A DNA stretch of 64,000 nt from the NCBI RefSeq assembly GCF_013201825.1, contig NZ_CP053836.1, positions 558,001 to 622,000 of the forward strand, written 5' to 3'. Shown piece by piece: positions 53,372 to 63,137 of this stretch. The position numbers were made by a program, and so were the translations under genes. The notes under the pieces are model-generated. The model searched no databases. It saw only the letters and a program-made list of their open reading frames with translations, and was not told the origin of the DNA. This stretch comes from Halarcobacter ebronensis. GTDB lineage: Bacteria > Campylobacterota > Campylobacteria > Campylobacterales > Arcobacteraceae. Every line of letters begins with the position of its first letter. Position 1 is the first letter of the stretch.

Positions 53372-54605
53372 ACAATCAATATTTTTTACAATTACAATAA
53401 GTTTTATAATTTCAATTATTCTTGTGATAATCAGTTTTTCTATTTTAATGATAGTAAATGAAAAAAGAGTTGAACACTATCTTTTTGAAAAATATAGACC
53501 CGTTGCACAAATGGTTATGCGATACCATTTTAGAAAAGATATAGAAAATAAAAAATTTACAGAAGATCTAAAATCAGTAAATTTTGATTTGATTACAAAT
53601 AGAGACATAATAAATAAAATCTCTTATAACCCAGATACAGAAGTTCTTGCCCAAAGGGAGTTTAAAAATATACTTTTTAGAGTATTAAAACTAAAAGATA
53701 AACAATATTTGTATCTTAAAAAAAGAAATATTCTATTTTTAATTGAGGATAAAGAGGAAACAACAACAGATCCAAAAATATATATTATATTAGGTTTCGT
53801 AATTGTCTTAATTGCACTTATTTTATCTTTTCTAGTAACTCTTAGAAAACTTATACCTCTTAAAATTTTAAAAGACAAAGTAAGTACTTTAGGTGATGAA
53901 AATTTTGATTTTGAGTGTTGTGATACAAATAGAAAAGATGAGGTCTCTTTGCTTGCAAAAGAGTTTAAAAGAAGTGCCAAAAAACTCCAAAATCTTAAAG
54001 AGGCAAGAAATGTATTTATAAGAAATATAATGCATGAACTAAAAACTCCAATTACAAAAGGTAAGTTTTTAACTGAGCTTGAGAGAAATGAAGAGAACTA
54101 TGAAAAATTAAAAGAGGTATTTAACAGATTAGAGACTTTAATTAATGAGTTTGCTTCAATAGAAGAGTTAATTTCATCTTCAAAAATTCTTGAGAAAAAG
54201 AACTATTTTATAAATGATATTGTTGATAATGCAAAAGATATTTTAATGTTAGATGATAATTTAGTTATTGAAAAATATCAAAATATAAAACTAGAGATAA
54301 ATTACAAACTCTTTTCAATTGCTGTTAAAAATCTAATTGATAATGCAATTAAATATTCAGATGATAAAAAAGTGATGATAAGTAATGAAGATGAAAATTT
54401 AATATTTGAAAATAGTGGAAAACCTTTGGAATATAGTTTGGAAAGTTATTATGAACCATTTTTTGCAAATGAAGATAAACAGAAAAATTCATTTGGTTTA
54501 GGACTTTATATTGTAAGTAATATTTTAAGAGCAAACAACTATCACCTTGAATATGAATATAAAGATAATAAAAATATTTTCAAATGCATAAAGGAAAAAA
54601 AATAG
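53364..54605 (+). CDS. Sensor histidine kinase (CpxA-like)
   Basis: Membrane kinase of 413 residues: first membrane segment at about 6-30, a periplasmic part of roughly 100 residues, a second segment near 138-160, HAMP-like linker, then the dimerisation domain with phospho-accepting His224 in NIMHELKTPITKGK, and an ATPase domain with LIDNAIKYSDD (N box) and GLGLYIVSNIL. It is the partner of the overlapping response regulator. Its gene overlaps the following flavoprotein gene by 22 bases. Confidence 0.9.
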   Translation: MNRQSIFFTITISFIISIILVIISFSILMIVNEKRVEHYLFEKYRPVAQMVMRYHFRKDIENKKFTEDLKSVNFDLITNRDIINKISYNPDTEVLAQREFKNILFRVLKLKDKQYLYLKKRNILFLIEDKEETTTDPKIYIILGFVIVLIALILSFLVTLRKLIPLKILKDKVSTLGDENFDFECCDTNRKDEVSLLAKEFKRSAKKLQNLKEARNVFIRNIMHELKTPITKGKFLTELERNEENYEKLKEVFNRLETLINEFASIEELISSSKILEKKNYFINDIVDNAKDILMLDDNLVIEKYQNIKLEINYKLFSIAVKNLIDNAIKYSDDKKVMISNEDENLIFENSGKPLEYSLESYYEPFFANEDKQKNSFGLGLYIVSNILRANNYHLEYEYKDNKNIFKCIKEKK

Positions 54606-55756
54606 TATTTGATATCGCAATAATAGGTGCAGGAGCAAGTGGTTTAATGCTTGCATCCAATTTAAAAAACCAAAATATCTGCATAATTGATTCAAACTCA
54701 AAAATTGGCGAAAAAATAAGAGTTAGTGGTGGAGCAAAATGCAATATAACAAATGAAAAAGTAAAAGCTTCTAACTATTTAGGTGATAAAAGTTTCTGTG
54801 AAAATATTCTAAAAAACTTTTCAAATAAAGAGCTTTTAAATTTTTTAAATCAAAATGGCGTTCATCCTAAAATAAATCCAAAAATTGTAAAAGGAACATA
54901 CTTTTGTAACTCATCAAAAGATGTAATAGAGATGTTCTCAAAACTAACAACCCATGTAAAAAAATATTTAGATACAAAAGTTTTAGATATTGAATATGAT
55001 AGAGATTTTACAATTATAACCGCAAAAAATACAATCAAAGCAAAAAGAGTTGTTGTAGCAAGTGGTGGTTTATCTTATGAGAGTTTAGGAGCCTCTTCTT
55101 TTGCTTTTGATATTGCAAAAAAGTTTGGGCATACACTAGCAAATACAAAACCAGCACTTGTTGGATTTACAGTTCAAAAAGAGCAGTTTTGGTTTAAAAA
55201 CTTAAGTGGTATTTCAACTCCTGTTGAGATAAAAGTGGATAATAAAAGTTTTTTTGGAAGTTTACTTTTTGCCCACAAAGGTTGTTCTGGACCAGCAGTA
55301 TTAAATAGCTCTTTATATTGGCAAAAAGGAAAAATTGTAATTGATTTTTTACCTAATAAAAAGATTGGAAGTTTTTTACAAGGAAATAAAAAAATAAGTA
55401 CAGCTTTACCTCTTCCAAAAAGATTCTTAAGTGAGTTTTTAACTTCAATCTCTTTAGAAGATAAAAGTGTGAATAGTTTAAGCAAAGAGGAAAAAAATAA
55501 ACTTGAATTATTGAAAAATTATCAGTTTAGTCCAGCTGGAACCTTTGGATACACAAAAGCAGAAGTTACAAGTGGAGGAATTTTACTCGATGAAATTGAT
55601 AATAGCACCTTTGAAAGTAAAAAACAAAATAGATTATTTTTTATTGGTGAATGCCTTGATCTGACGGGAGAATTAGGGGGGTATAATTTTCAAATAGTCT
55701 TCTCAGAGGCAATACTTTGTTCAAAACACCTAAACAGTGAAGTTAAAGATTCATAA
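54584..55756 (+). CDS. BaiN/HI0933-family FAD-binding oxidoreductase
   Basis: Flavoprotein of 390 residues. IIGAGASGLMLASNL near residue 13 and the RVSGGAKCNITN block near residue 45 mark the HI0933-like family; VASGGLSYESLG, FAHKGCSGPAVL, GGILLDEID and GELGGYNFQ are its other signatures. Some members reduce bile-acid double bonds (BaiN), but for most the substrate is unknown, as here. It starts within the end of the kinase gene, so it is probably co-transcribed, although a functional tie is not evident. Confidence 0.85.
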   Translation: MHKGKKIVFDIAIIGAGASGLMLASNLKNQNICIIDSNSKIGEKIRVSGGAKCNITNEKVKASNYLGDKSFCENILKNFSNKELLNFLNQNGVHPKINPKIVKGTYFCNSSKDVIEMFSKLTTHVKKYLDTKVLDIEYDRDFTIITAKNTIKAKRVVVASGGLSYESLGASSFAFDIAKKFGHTLANTKPALVGFTVQKEQFWFKNLSGISTPVEIKVDNKSFFGSLLFAHKGCSGPAVLNSSLYWQKGKIVIDFLPNKKIGSFLQGNKKISTALPLPKRFLSEFLTSISLEDKSVNSLSKEEKNKLELLKNYQFSPAGTFGYTKAEVTSGGILLDEIDNSTFESKKQNRLFFIGECLDLTGELGGYNFQIVFSEAILCSKHLNSEVKDS

Positions 55757-55798
55757 TTATTTAATAATAAATTAATTGATTAACCCATAAAAAATAGT

Positions 55799-55804
55799 TA
55801 TAAT
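55799..55804 (+). promoter_or_regulatory. -10 box gtTATAAT before the chemoreceptor gene
   Basis: A perfect TATAAT preceded by gt, 40 bases before the chosen ATG at 55845. It lies next to the in-frame ATG at 55806, which would be at the very 5' end of the message and without a ribosome-binding site. Confidence 0.5.
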
Positions 55805-55844
55805 AATGCCGTTAAAGATATACATGATTTTAAAGGTATTAAAA

Positions 55845-57248
55845 ATGTTTTTCTCAAATACAAAAATAAAAGATGAGGAGATATCAAAGCTTAAAAAAGA
55901 GATAGAAAATCTTAAACTTGAGATATCAAAAAGGGATGAAAAAGTTGCACACCTTGAAGCGCAGAATGCAAAAGCTGTAACAAAAGATGAGTTTGATTTA
56001 CTTAAAAATGAACTGCAATTATACAAAGGATGTGTAGGTTTCTCACAATCAGAAGGGCTTCTTTTATTTGATAAAAACAATCACTTACTTTTTAAAAATA
56101 AAAATGCAAAAAATCATGAAGTTGACGAAGCTGTAGTTTTAAAAGCAATCGAAGAGAAGTTAGATACAGTTGTTTTAAATGATTGTGAAGCTTCAATTGT
56201 CACAAAAAATGTAAATAACTATAAAATAGTATCTTTAAAACAGACTTCAATTCATGATAAAAAAGATGGAAGTTTGTTAGAGAGACACAATAAAAATATG
56301 ACAAACTCTCTTACAACCACGCAAAATACTTATTTAGTTTTACTTGATGAACTTAAATCTATGATGATAGAATCAAAAGAGACAGCAGAAGGTTCAACAA
56401 ATGGACTTAATCTTACAAATAGTATAGTTAATGATACAGAGAAATTGCATAATGAAATTAAACTTGAACACGAAATTGTAAATTCACTTGTTGCAAAGAG
56501 TAAAGATATCTCTGATGTAATTAATATTATTCAAGAGATAGCTTTTCAAACAAACATTTTATCTTTAAATGCAGCAGTTGAAGCAGCAACGGCAGGGGAA
56601 GCGGGAAAAGGTTTTGCAGTTGTTGCCCAAGAGGTTAGAAATCTTGCAAATAGATCAGCTGAAGCAGCAACTCAAATTAAAACTGTTGTTGACTCAATTC
56701 AAAGTGAAACAAACAAAATCAAAACAAGCTCTGAAAATGTTTCTGTGGTTGTAAATGAGACAAAAGATAGAGTTCTAGTTTTAAGTGATTTAATGAATGG
56801 TTTTCAAAAAAATTCAAATAGAGCTGTTTTTGAGGTGGAGAGTATTTCAAATAGAATCTTTATCAACTTAGCTAAATTAGACCATGTTATTTATAAAAAC
56901 AATCTATATCAATTAATTTTTGGTGGAGCGCATAACTTTAATCCTGTTGATCATCATAATTGTAGATTAGGTAAATGGTACGAAACAGGACTTGGTAAAG
57001 AGCAGTTTAGTATGGTTCCATCTTATAAAAATTTAGAAAAACACCATTCAGTTGTACATAATGAAGCAAACTCTTTGGCAAAAGAGTGTTCAGGGCACTC
57101 TGTATCTTGTTCTAAAAAACTTATTGAAGAGAAAGTAGATTTAGTTGAAAGTGCAAGTGAAAATGTATTTGTTTATTTGGATAAAATTTTAGATGAGAAA
57201 AACAATCTAATAATGAGAGATGCTGCAGAAAAACTTTTTGATAATTAA
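55845..57248 (+). CDS. Soluble methyl-accepting chemotaxis protein with CZB domain (TlpD-like)
   Basis: Cytoplasmic chemoreceptor of 467 residues with no membrane segment. A coiled coil at residues 5-60 is followed by a small sensory region, then the signalling hairpin around residue 230 ([34 protein letters not shown]). The C-terminus is a chemoreceptor zinc-binding (CZB) domain: [15 protein letters not shown] and HHSVVHNEA supply the zinc His and Cys residues. Such receptors, for example TlpD of Helicobacter, respond to redox state or hypochlorous acid. ATG 55845 is chosen for its MFFSN start and AGGT upstream. It is followed by a receiver and two kinase genes. Confidence 0.88.
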   Translation: MFFSNTKIKDEEISKLKKEIENLKLEISKRDEKVAHLEAQNAKAVTKDEFDLLKNELQLYKGCVGFSQSEGLLLFDKNNHLLFKNKNAKNHEVDEAVVLKAIEEKLDTVVLNDCEASIVTKNVNNYKIVSLKQTSIHDKKDGSLLERHNKNMTNSLTTTQNTYLVLLDELKSMMIESKETAEGSTNGLNLTNSIVNDTEKLHNEIKLEHEIVNSLVAKSKDISDVINIIQEIAFQTNILSLNAAVEAATAGEAGKGFAVVAQEVRNLANRSAEAATQIKTVVDSIQSETNKIKTSSENVSVVVNETKDRVLVLSDLMNGFQKNSNRAVFEVESISNRIFINLAKLDHVIYKNNLYQLIFGGAHNFNPVDHHNCRLGKWYETGLGKEQFSMVPSYKNLEKHHSVVHNEANSLAKECSGHSVSCSKKLIEEKVDLVESASENVFVYLDKILDEKNNLIMRDAAEKLFDN

Positions 57249-57257
57249 GGAAATATA

Positions 57258-57635
57258 ATGAGTGAAAAAATTTATGAAATTGCTGTAATTGATGATGAAC
57301 TAGAGATATTAAAAATGATTCAAAAATATTTGGAAAAGAGTGCAAAATATAAAGTTACAACATTCTCAAATCCAGTAGTAGCTGTTAATTCAATTGAAAA
57401 AGGAAAGTTTGACCTTATTTTATTGGATATTATGATGCCTCAAATGAATGGACTTGAAGCATTAGAGAAAATAATGGAAAAAAATCCTTCTCAAAAAGTT
57501 TGTATGATGACGGCATACTCTACCTTAGACAAAGTTCTAAAGTCGCACAAAGAGGGTGCAACAAATTATGTAATGAAACCTTTCTCTTCTCTTCAAGCAT
57601 TAGAGAGTAAGGTTCAAAAGATATTAGTTGATTAA
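57258..57635 (+). CDS. Single-domain response regulator
   Basis: Stand-alone receiver of 125 residues, without an output domain. Asp12-Asp13, phospho-acceptor Asp57 in LILLDIMMPQMNG, Thr85 and Lys107 in YVMKPF are all present, so it should be phosphorylated and act by protein contact. It lies 9 bases after the chemoreceptor gene and 5 before the first kinase gene. It may accept phosphate from the kinase encoded at 59776. Confidence 0.9.
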   Translation: MSEKIYEIAVIDDELEILKMIQKYLEKSAKYKVTTFSNPVVAVNSIEKGKFDLILLDIMMPQMNGLEALEKIMEKNPSQKVCMMTAYSTLDKVLKSHKEGATNYVMKPFSSLQALESKVQKILVD

Positions 57636-57640
57636 TAATT

Positions 57641-59779
57641 ATGTCTATTAAGAGATATATAAATGTTTATACTCTCTTAGCTATTTTTTCAATACTTCTT
57701 ATAATAATAGGTATAAGAGATATTGAAAATAGAAAAAAAGAGCATATACTAACAAAATACTATTTTGAAACTACCAAAAAGTATAAAGACTATTTAAATG
57801 GTGTAGAAGAGTATAGCGATATATATTTTTTTAATCATATTTATAAAAACAGTGAACTTATAGCTCTTCTTAAAAGTGAAGACAAAGATAGGTTTACAAA
57901 GATTGATAAACTTTTAAAAGATAGTTATAGTTTTTTCAAAAACTACTATATAAAGGGAATCTCTTTATATAAGAAAGATTACAATCTCATTTTTAGTAGT
58001 TTTGGCAAATATGAAATAATACCTACACATAGAGAATTCCTTGATAACTATTTACAAGAGAAAAACAGTCAAATAACTTTGGCTTCATATGGTATTTATT
58101 TAAATTTTCTAAAACCTGTTTTTGATGATAAATATAATCTGCTAGCAATCTTTGAAAGTTCAATTGATTTACCTAAATATTTACACAATCTAAGTTTAAA
58201 TCAAGAGCTCTCTACGCAACTTATTTTTAGTAAAAATATTTTAGATAGTCTAAATAAAAAAGCCTTTGAAAACTATCAGGAATACAATCTTGATTCAAAT
58301 TATGTTTATGAAAAATCTTTTTATAGTAGTAGAGTTGATAATCTAAATTTATCTTTAAATAGAAATGATTTAAAAAGAGGATTTGCAAGCAATAGAATAT
58401 TTTCTGTTTTTTATGAAAATCAAGATTTGGAATATATAAAAATATTTTTGCCAATAATTGATACAAAGAGTAATAATAAACTTGGCTATTTTGTTGTGGA
58501 TAGAAAAGCAGATGAATATGCACATTTAGCTTTTAAATATGATTTGATTTCAATCACAATAGCCCTTTTTGCACTAATGTTTGGTCTGTTTATCTATTTT
58601 TATAATCTTAAAAAGAGTAAATGTTTAATAATACAGAGAAAACTTCAAGAGATAACAAAAAGTATTGATAAATATGTGATTATAGCTGAGACAGATTTAC
58701 AAGGGATAATAACCTATGCCTCTGAAGCTTTTTGCAAAATTAGTGGTTATAAAAAGAGTGAAATAATAGGTAGACCAATAAGTATAATAAGAAACCCAGA
58801 TATCTCTAAAAACTTTTTTGAAAAGATGTGGTATAAGATTTCCAAAGGTGATATTTGGGAAGGTGAAGTGAAAAATCTGGATAAGAATGGAAATTCTTAT
58901 TGGGAAAGAGGGAATATTACTCCTATATATAATAATGATGAATCAGAGGTGATTGGTTATAGGGCAATCAAAGTTAATATTACAGATGAAAAACAACTTC
59001 AAAAAGTTAATTCTTTGCTTAAAAAAGAGCTTTTTTTGAGACTAAATGAGATTAAAACGATGGATAAGTTAAAAGTTGATGAATCAAAAATTAAACTTAT
59101 GAGTAGAATTTTAGACACTTTTTCAAATGAGTGGAAAAAACCAATCTCAAATATAAATGCAAGTCTTTTAGATTTTGATAGTAGAGTTGATAAGGCAAAA
59201 TATACAAAAAAAGATTTGAAAGATTTTATTTTTTTATTAAAAGATGAGATTAGACTTTTATCAAAAAACTTAAATGAGTTTAGAAAATTATTTATTGAAG
59301 ATGAAGATAATGATAAATTTAATGTGTATGGGCTAATAAATTCTGTATTTGAATCAGTCTCTAGTAAAGAAGTACAACTCTCTTTGGTGGGCTCAAAAGA
59401 GATAGAAATTTATGGAATTTATCATGACTTAAAAAAAGTTATTTTTGGAATAATAACTAACTCTTTAGATGCTTTTCATTCTAAAAATATAAGTAATGGA
59501 AAAATTCAAATAACGCTAAGTGAAGAGAATAAAAAAGTTTTAATCAAAATAAAAGATAATGCAGGAGGAGTAGAAAAAGAGATTCTCCCAAAAATCTTTG
59601 ATTATAATTTTAGTACGAAGTATTATACAAAAGTTGATGGGTTACCCCTTTATCTTGCAAAACTTATAATAGAGAAATCAAATGGAAAAATTTGGGCAGA
59701 GAATGAAGATGATGGATGTAGCTTTTTTATTGAGTTAGATATTAATGAAAGAGAAAAAGAGAGTAAGAGAGTATTATGA
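57641..59779 (+). CDS. PAS-containing histidine kinase-like sensor lacking the phospho-accepting His
   Basis: Membrane sensor of 712 residues: a hydrophobic segment at about 8-25, a large periplasmic domain to about 300, a second segment at about 301-325 (ITIALFALMFGLFIYFY), a PAS domain at about 343-448 (YVIIAETDLQGIITYASEAF) and a kinase-like C-terminus. Where Campylobacterota kinases have AHQWRQP, this reads SNEWKKP, with Asn496 in the place of His. The ATPase part keeps IITNSLDAF and DNAGGVE, but the G2 loop reads DGLPLYLAK. It overlaps the intact kinase gene by 4 bases. Likely a pseudokinase partner of that protein. Confidence 0.82.
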   Translation: MSIKRYINVYTLLAIFSILLIIIGIRDIENRKKEHILTKYYFETTKKYKDYLNGVEEYSDIYFFNHIYKNSELIALLKSEDKDRFTKIDKLLKDSYSFFKNYYIKGISLYKKDYNLIFSSFGKYEIIPTHREFLDNYLQEKNSQITLASYGIYLNFLKPVFDDKYNLLAIFESSIDLPKYLHNLSLNQELSTQLIFSKNILDSLNKKAFENYQEYNLDSNYVYEKSFYSSRVDNLNLSLNRNDLKRGFASNRIFSVFYENQDLEYIKIFLPIIDTKSNNKLGYFVVDRKADEYAHLAFKYDLISITIALFALMFGLFIYFYNLKKSKCLIIQRKLQEITKSIDKYVIIAETDLQGIITYASEAFCKISGYKKSEIIGRPISIIRNPDISKNFFEKMWYKISKGDIWEGEVKNLDKNGNSYWERGNITPIYNNDESEVIGYRAIKVNITDEKQLQKVNSLLKKELFLRLNEIKTMDKLKVDESKIKLMSRILDTFSNEWKKPISNINASLLDFDSRVDKAKYTKKDLKDFIFLLKDEIRLLSKNLNEFRKLFIEDEDNDKFNVYGLINSVFESVSSKEVQLSLVGSKEIEIYGIYHDLKKVIFGIITNSLDAFHSKNISNGKIQITLSEENKKVLIKIKDNAGGVEKEILPKIFDYNFSTKYYTKVDGLPLYLAKLIIEKSNGKIWAENEDDGCSFFIELDINEREKESKRVL

Positions 59780-62268
59780 AACTAAAATTCTCTACAAAAC
59801 TTTTTTTCTCTTTTCTCTTTTTTAGTACAATTGTATTTTTCTCTTTTCTATATTTTGGTTATGGATTATTTGAGAATAAAATTCAAGAAAATAGTGTAAA
59901 TAAGTTTTTATCTGAGGTTAAAAGTTTAGATGAAAAATTGTTAAAAACAAAAGAGAATTTAGAAGATATTGTTAACTCTGTTACTCTATTAAACTCACTA
60001 AAAAGATTTGATAAAGATAGTTTAAAAAACTCAATAGAAGCAATCTTACTTAGTAACAAAAATATCTTAGAGATTTCAGTTATAAATAGCAAACTAAACT
60101 ATGAAGTTAATGTAAAAAAAGAGAAATATAAAGATAGTCTGACTCAAAAATTTGTTAAATTATCAAAACTAAAAGAAAATGAACTTCTTTTTAGCAATAT
60201 TGAATTATTAAAAGATAAAAATGAGATAACTCTGCCTATAGTTCATCTTTTAGAAGTTTTTAAAAAGATTAATGATGAAGAGATTATTGTAGTAAAAACC
60301 AATATTAATGGGATAATTGACTCTTTTAAAAATATCTCCTATTTAATTGAAGATGATAAAATTATTTATGATAGAAACTCCCTTTACACTTGGTCAAAAT
60401 ATTATAATCCAAATTTAAAAATTGAAGCTCTTTTCCCTTCTATAAATAAAAACAGTAAAGAGTTTTTTGTTAGTGAAAAATATATTTTCAAATATTCAAA
60501 ACTAAATAGTAATAGGGATTTACTCTTAGTTGGAGAGTTTGAAACTCTTTATTTAAAATACTTTTTAATAGACAACTTGGAAGAGTTAATTAGTATTGCA
60601 TTTTTAATGTTTTTAATTTCACTTGTATTATCAACAGCGCTAACTTTACCTATTTCAAGTATGAATAAAAAACTTATTAGTGAAAAAGATGTTCTTTTTA
60701 GCTCAATAAAAGAACAAAGTCTTGAATTAAGTGAGAGTCTTCATATTATAGATCAACATGTGATGTATTTAAAAATGGACAAAAAGTATATGATTGAAGA
60801 TGCAAGTTCATATTTTTGTAAAGTCTATGGTTATGAAAAAGAGGAGTTAATAGGACATCATTACTCTATTTTATATTCACAAGAGAGATATGATCAGATA
60901 GAGAATGAAATATTAGATATTGTGAAGAAAAAAGGCTTTTGGAAGGGTGAGATTTTAGCAAAAAGAAAAAATGGTGAAGAGTATTGGGTTGAGTCTTATA
61001 TTCAAGCAAATTATAGTGATAAAAAAGTTATCTCTTACACAATTATTAGAAAAGATATTAGTGATAATAAAAAAGTTGAAAAACTGTATGAAGATCTGTT
61101 TTATCAAATAGAGCAGTTAAATGCAATTTTCCAAAGCGTATATAGTGGTATTGCACTAATTGATTTAAGCGGTGAAATCAAAAAATCAAATTCTGCTTTC
61201 TGCGATATTTTTAACTACAAAGATGAAGAGATTATCTCTGTAAATATTTTTAAACTTGTAGATGAAAGTAGTAAAAAACTTCTTGAGAGAATAATTGAAG
61301 AGTTGAAAGATTTTGGTTCTGTAACAAATATGGAACTAATCTTTTTAACAAAAAATGAGGAAGAGATATATTTGAATCTCTCATTAAAAATGCTTCCAGA
61401 TAGATCAAATATTGTTCTAGTTGTAAACTCATTGGAAGATAAAAGAAAACTTCAAGAATTAAATCAAAACTTGGAAAAAAGAGTTAAAGAGGAAGTTAGA
61501 AAAAATATAGATAAAGACAAAGCTCATCAAGAAGAGAAATTAAAAAGTGCAAAACTTACTTCAATTGGTACTCTTGCCGCAGGAATAACCCATGAAATAA
61601 ATACCCCTCTTACATATCTAAAGGGAAATTTTGAGATGTTGCAAATGGATATTGATGATGTGAAAGATGAAAAATTGAAAGAGGAGATGATTGAAAGCTG
61701 CACTAAAATATCTGATGCAATAGATAGAATTTCAATAATTGTTGAATCGATGAGAGAGATGTCTCAACAATCTTCAGAGGTTAAAGAAAAAACCAATATT
61801 TTTGCAACTCTTATTACCTCTTTAAGTATGGCATACAATGTCTCAAAACTAATAACAAGAGTCTATTTAAATAACCAAGAGTTTAAATTAACGAATATTG
61901 GAAAAAATGATTTTGAAATCTTTGCAAAGGTTCAAAAACAAAGACTTGAGCAAGTTTGGATTATTATAATTAACAATGCTTTGGATGAGCTAAAAAATAT
62001 TGAAGATTATGAAAAAAGAGAGCTTAGAATTGATATATTTAGAGAAAATGGCGAAGTAGTTGTAAGGTTTTGTGATAATGCAAAAGGGATAGATGAAACT
62101 ATTTTGCCAAATATTTTTGAACCTTTTATGAGCACTAAAGAACATAGTGGAATGGGTGTTGGATTAAATATTGCAAAAAAAATAATTGATGAACAAAAAG
62201 GGGTAATCAAAGCATACAATAGTGACAGTGGTGCAGTATTTGAAATAAGATTACAAGAGATAAACTAA
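59776..62268 (+). CDS. Hybrid-free sensor histidine kinase with two PAS domains
   Basis: Membrane kinase of 830 residues. Hydrophobic segments lie near 8-28 and 275-295, flanking a periplasmic domain of about 240 residues. Two PAS domains follow (about 325-438 and 450-555), then a coiled coil and the dimerisation block with His606 in GITHEINTPLTYL. The ATPase domain has IINNALDEL, DNAKGIDE and GMGVGLNIAKKII, all intact. No receiver domain is attached. With the His-less homologue upstream and the single-domain regulator it forms one transcription unit with the chemoreceptor gene. Confidence 0.9.
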   Translation: MKLKFSTKLFFSFLFFSTIVFFSFLYFGYGLFENKIQENSVNKFLSEVKSLDEKLLKTKENLEDIVNSVTLLNSLKRFDKDSLKNSIEAILLSNKNILEISVINSKLNYEVNVKKEKYKDSLTQKFVKLSKLKENELLFSNIELLKDKNEITLPIVHLLEVFKKINDEEIIVVKTNINGIIDSFKNISYLIEDDKIIYDRNSLYTWSKYYNPNLKIEALFPSINKNSKEFFVSEKYIFKYSKLNSNRDLLLVGEFETLYLKYFLIDNLEELISIAFLMFLISLVLSTALTLPISSMNKKLISEKDVLFSSIKEQSLELSESLHIIDQHVMYLKMDKKYMIEDASSYFCKVYGYEKEELIGHHYSILYSQERYDQIENEILDIVKKKGFWKGEILAKRKNGEEYWVESYIQANYSDKKVISYTIIRKDISDNKKVEKLYEDLFYQIEQLNAIFQSVYSGIALIDLSGEIKKSNSAFCDIFNYKDEEIISVNIFKLVDESSKKLLERIIEELKDFGSVTNMELIFLTKNEEEIYLNLSLKMLPDRSNIVLVVNSLEDKRKLQELNQNLEKRVKEEVRKNIDKDKAHQEEKLKSAKLTSIGTLAAGITHEINTPLTYLKGNFEMLQMDIDDVKDEKLKEEMIESCTKISDAIDRISIIVESMREMSQQSSEVKEKTNIFATLITSLSMAYNVSKLITRVYLNNQEFKLTNIGKNDFEIFAKVQKQRLEQVWIIIINNALDELKNIEDYEKRELRIDIFRENGEVVVRFCDNAKGIDETILPNIFEPFMSTKEHSGMGVGLNIAKKIIDEQKGVIKAYNSDSGAVFEIRLQEIN

Positions 62269-62327
62269 AAGAGAAAACTAACCTTATACTAGATACAATT
62301 GCATAATTTAGAAAGATAAGGGTAACT

Positions 62328-63137
62328 TTGAGAATAGCATTTATAGGCGATATTGTTGGACGTCCAGGTAGAAAAATCATTAAAGAGAATCTTGAAAAAA
62401 TCCGAAAAAATTACAATATTGATTTTGTAATAGCAAACGCAGAGAATGCTAGTCATGGTTTTGGACTTACTGTTAAAAACTGTAATGAACTTTTAAAAAT
62501 GGGTATTGATGCAATAACTGGTGGGAATCACTCTTTTGATAAAAAAAGTGATATGTTTGCACTTTTAGAGAATAACAATATCCTAAGACCTCACAATTAT
62601 CCAGAAGGATTAGTTGGTTCTGGTTGCAAACTCTTTGATGTAAATAATGAAAAACTTGCTGTTATAAACCTTATGGGACAGTTTGGTATGCCTATTGTTG
62701 AAAATCCTTTTAATGTAGCTAGAAAATTGCTTGATGAACTAAAAGAGAAAAATGTAAAAAATATTTTTATAGATTTTCACGGTGAAGCTACAAGTGAAAA
62801 AAGAGTAATTTTTATGATGTTAAAGGGTGAAGTAAGTGCTATTTGTGGAACTCATACCCATGTTGGAACAGATGATTTGGAAGTTTGTGAAGGTACAGCC
62901 TATTTAACAGATATTGGGCTTACAGGATGTAGAGATAATGTAATTGGAATGGATGAGAGAATTCCAATTCAAAAAGCAACCACAGGAATAGGTGGACATT
63001 TTGAAGTTCCAAACAGTTGTAAAGCAGTTTTTCAAATGATGGTTGTAGATATAGAAAATGGAAAAGCAAGCAATGCCTTTAAACTAAAAAAATATTGCAA
63101 TAAAGATGAGATAATAAAAACAGATGCAATTATCTAA
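62328..63137 (+). CDS. YmdB-family metallophosphoesterase
   Basis: Calcineurin-like phosphoesterase of the TIGR00282/YmdB family. IAFIGDIVGRPGR, NAENASHGFGLT, TGGNHSFDK, FHGEATSEK and CGTHTHVGTDD are the metal and phosphate-binding blocks. Length 269 is standard. In Bacillus, YmdB hydrolyses cyclic nucleotides and affects RNA turnover and biofilm choice; the role here is unknown. The start is TTG at 62328 after AAGGGTAAC. It overlaps magIII by 14 bases. Confidence 0.9.
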   Translation: MRIAFIGDIVGRPGRKIIKENLEKIRKNYNIDFVIANAENASHGFGLTVKNCNELLKMGIDAITGGNHSFDKKSDMFALLENNNILRPHNYPEGLVGSGCKLFDVNNEKLAVINLMGQFGMPIVENPFNVARKLLDELKEKNVKNIFIDFHGEATSEKRVIFMMLKGEVSAICGTHTHVGTDDLEVCEGTAYLTDIGLTGCRDNVIGMDERIPIQKATTGIGGHFEVPNSCKAVFQMMVVDIENGKASNAFKLKKYCNKDEIIKTDAII

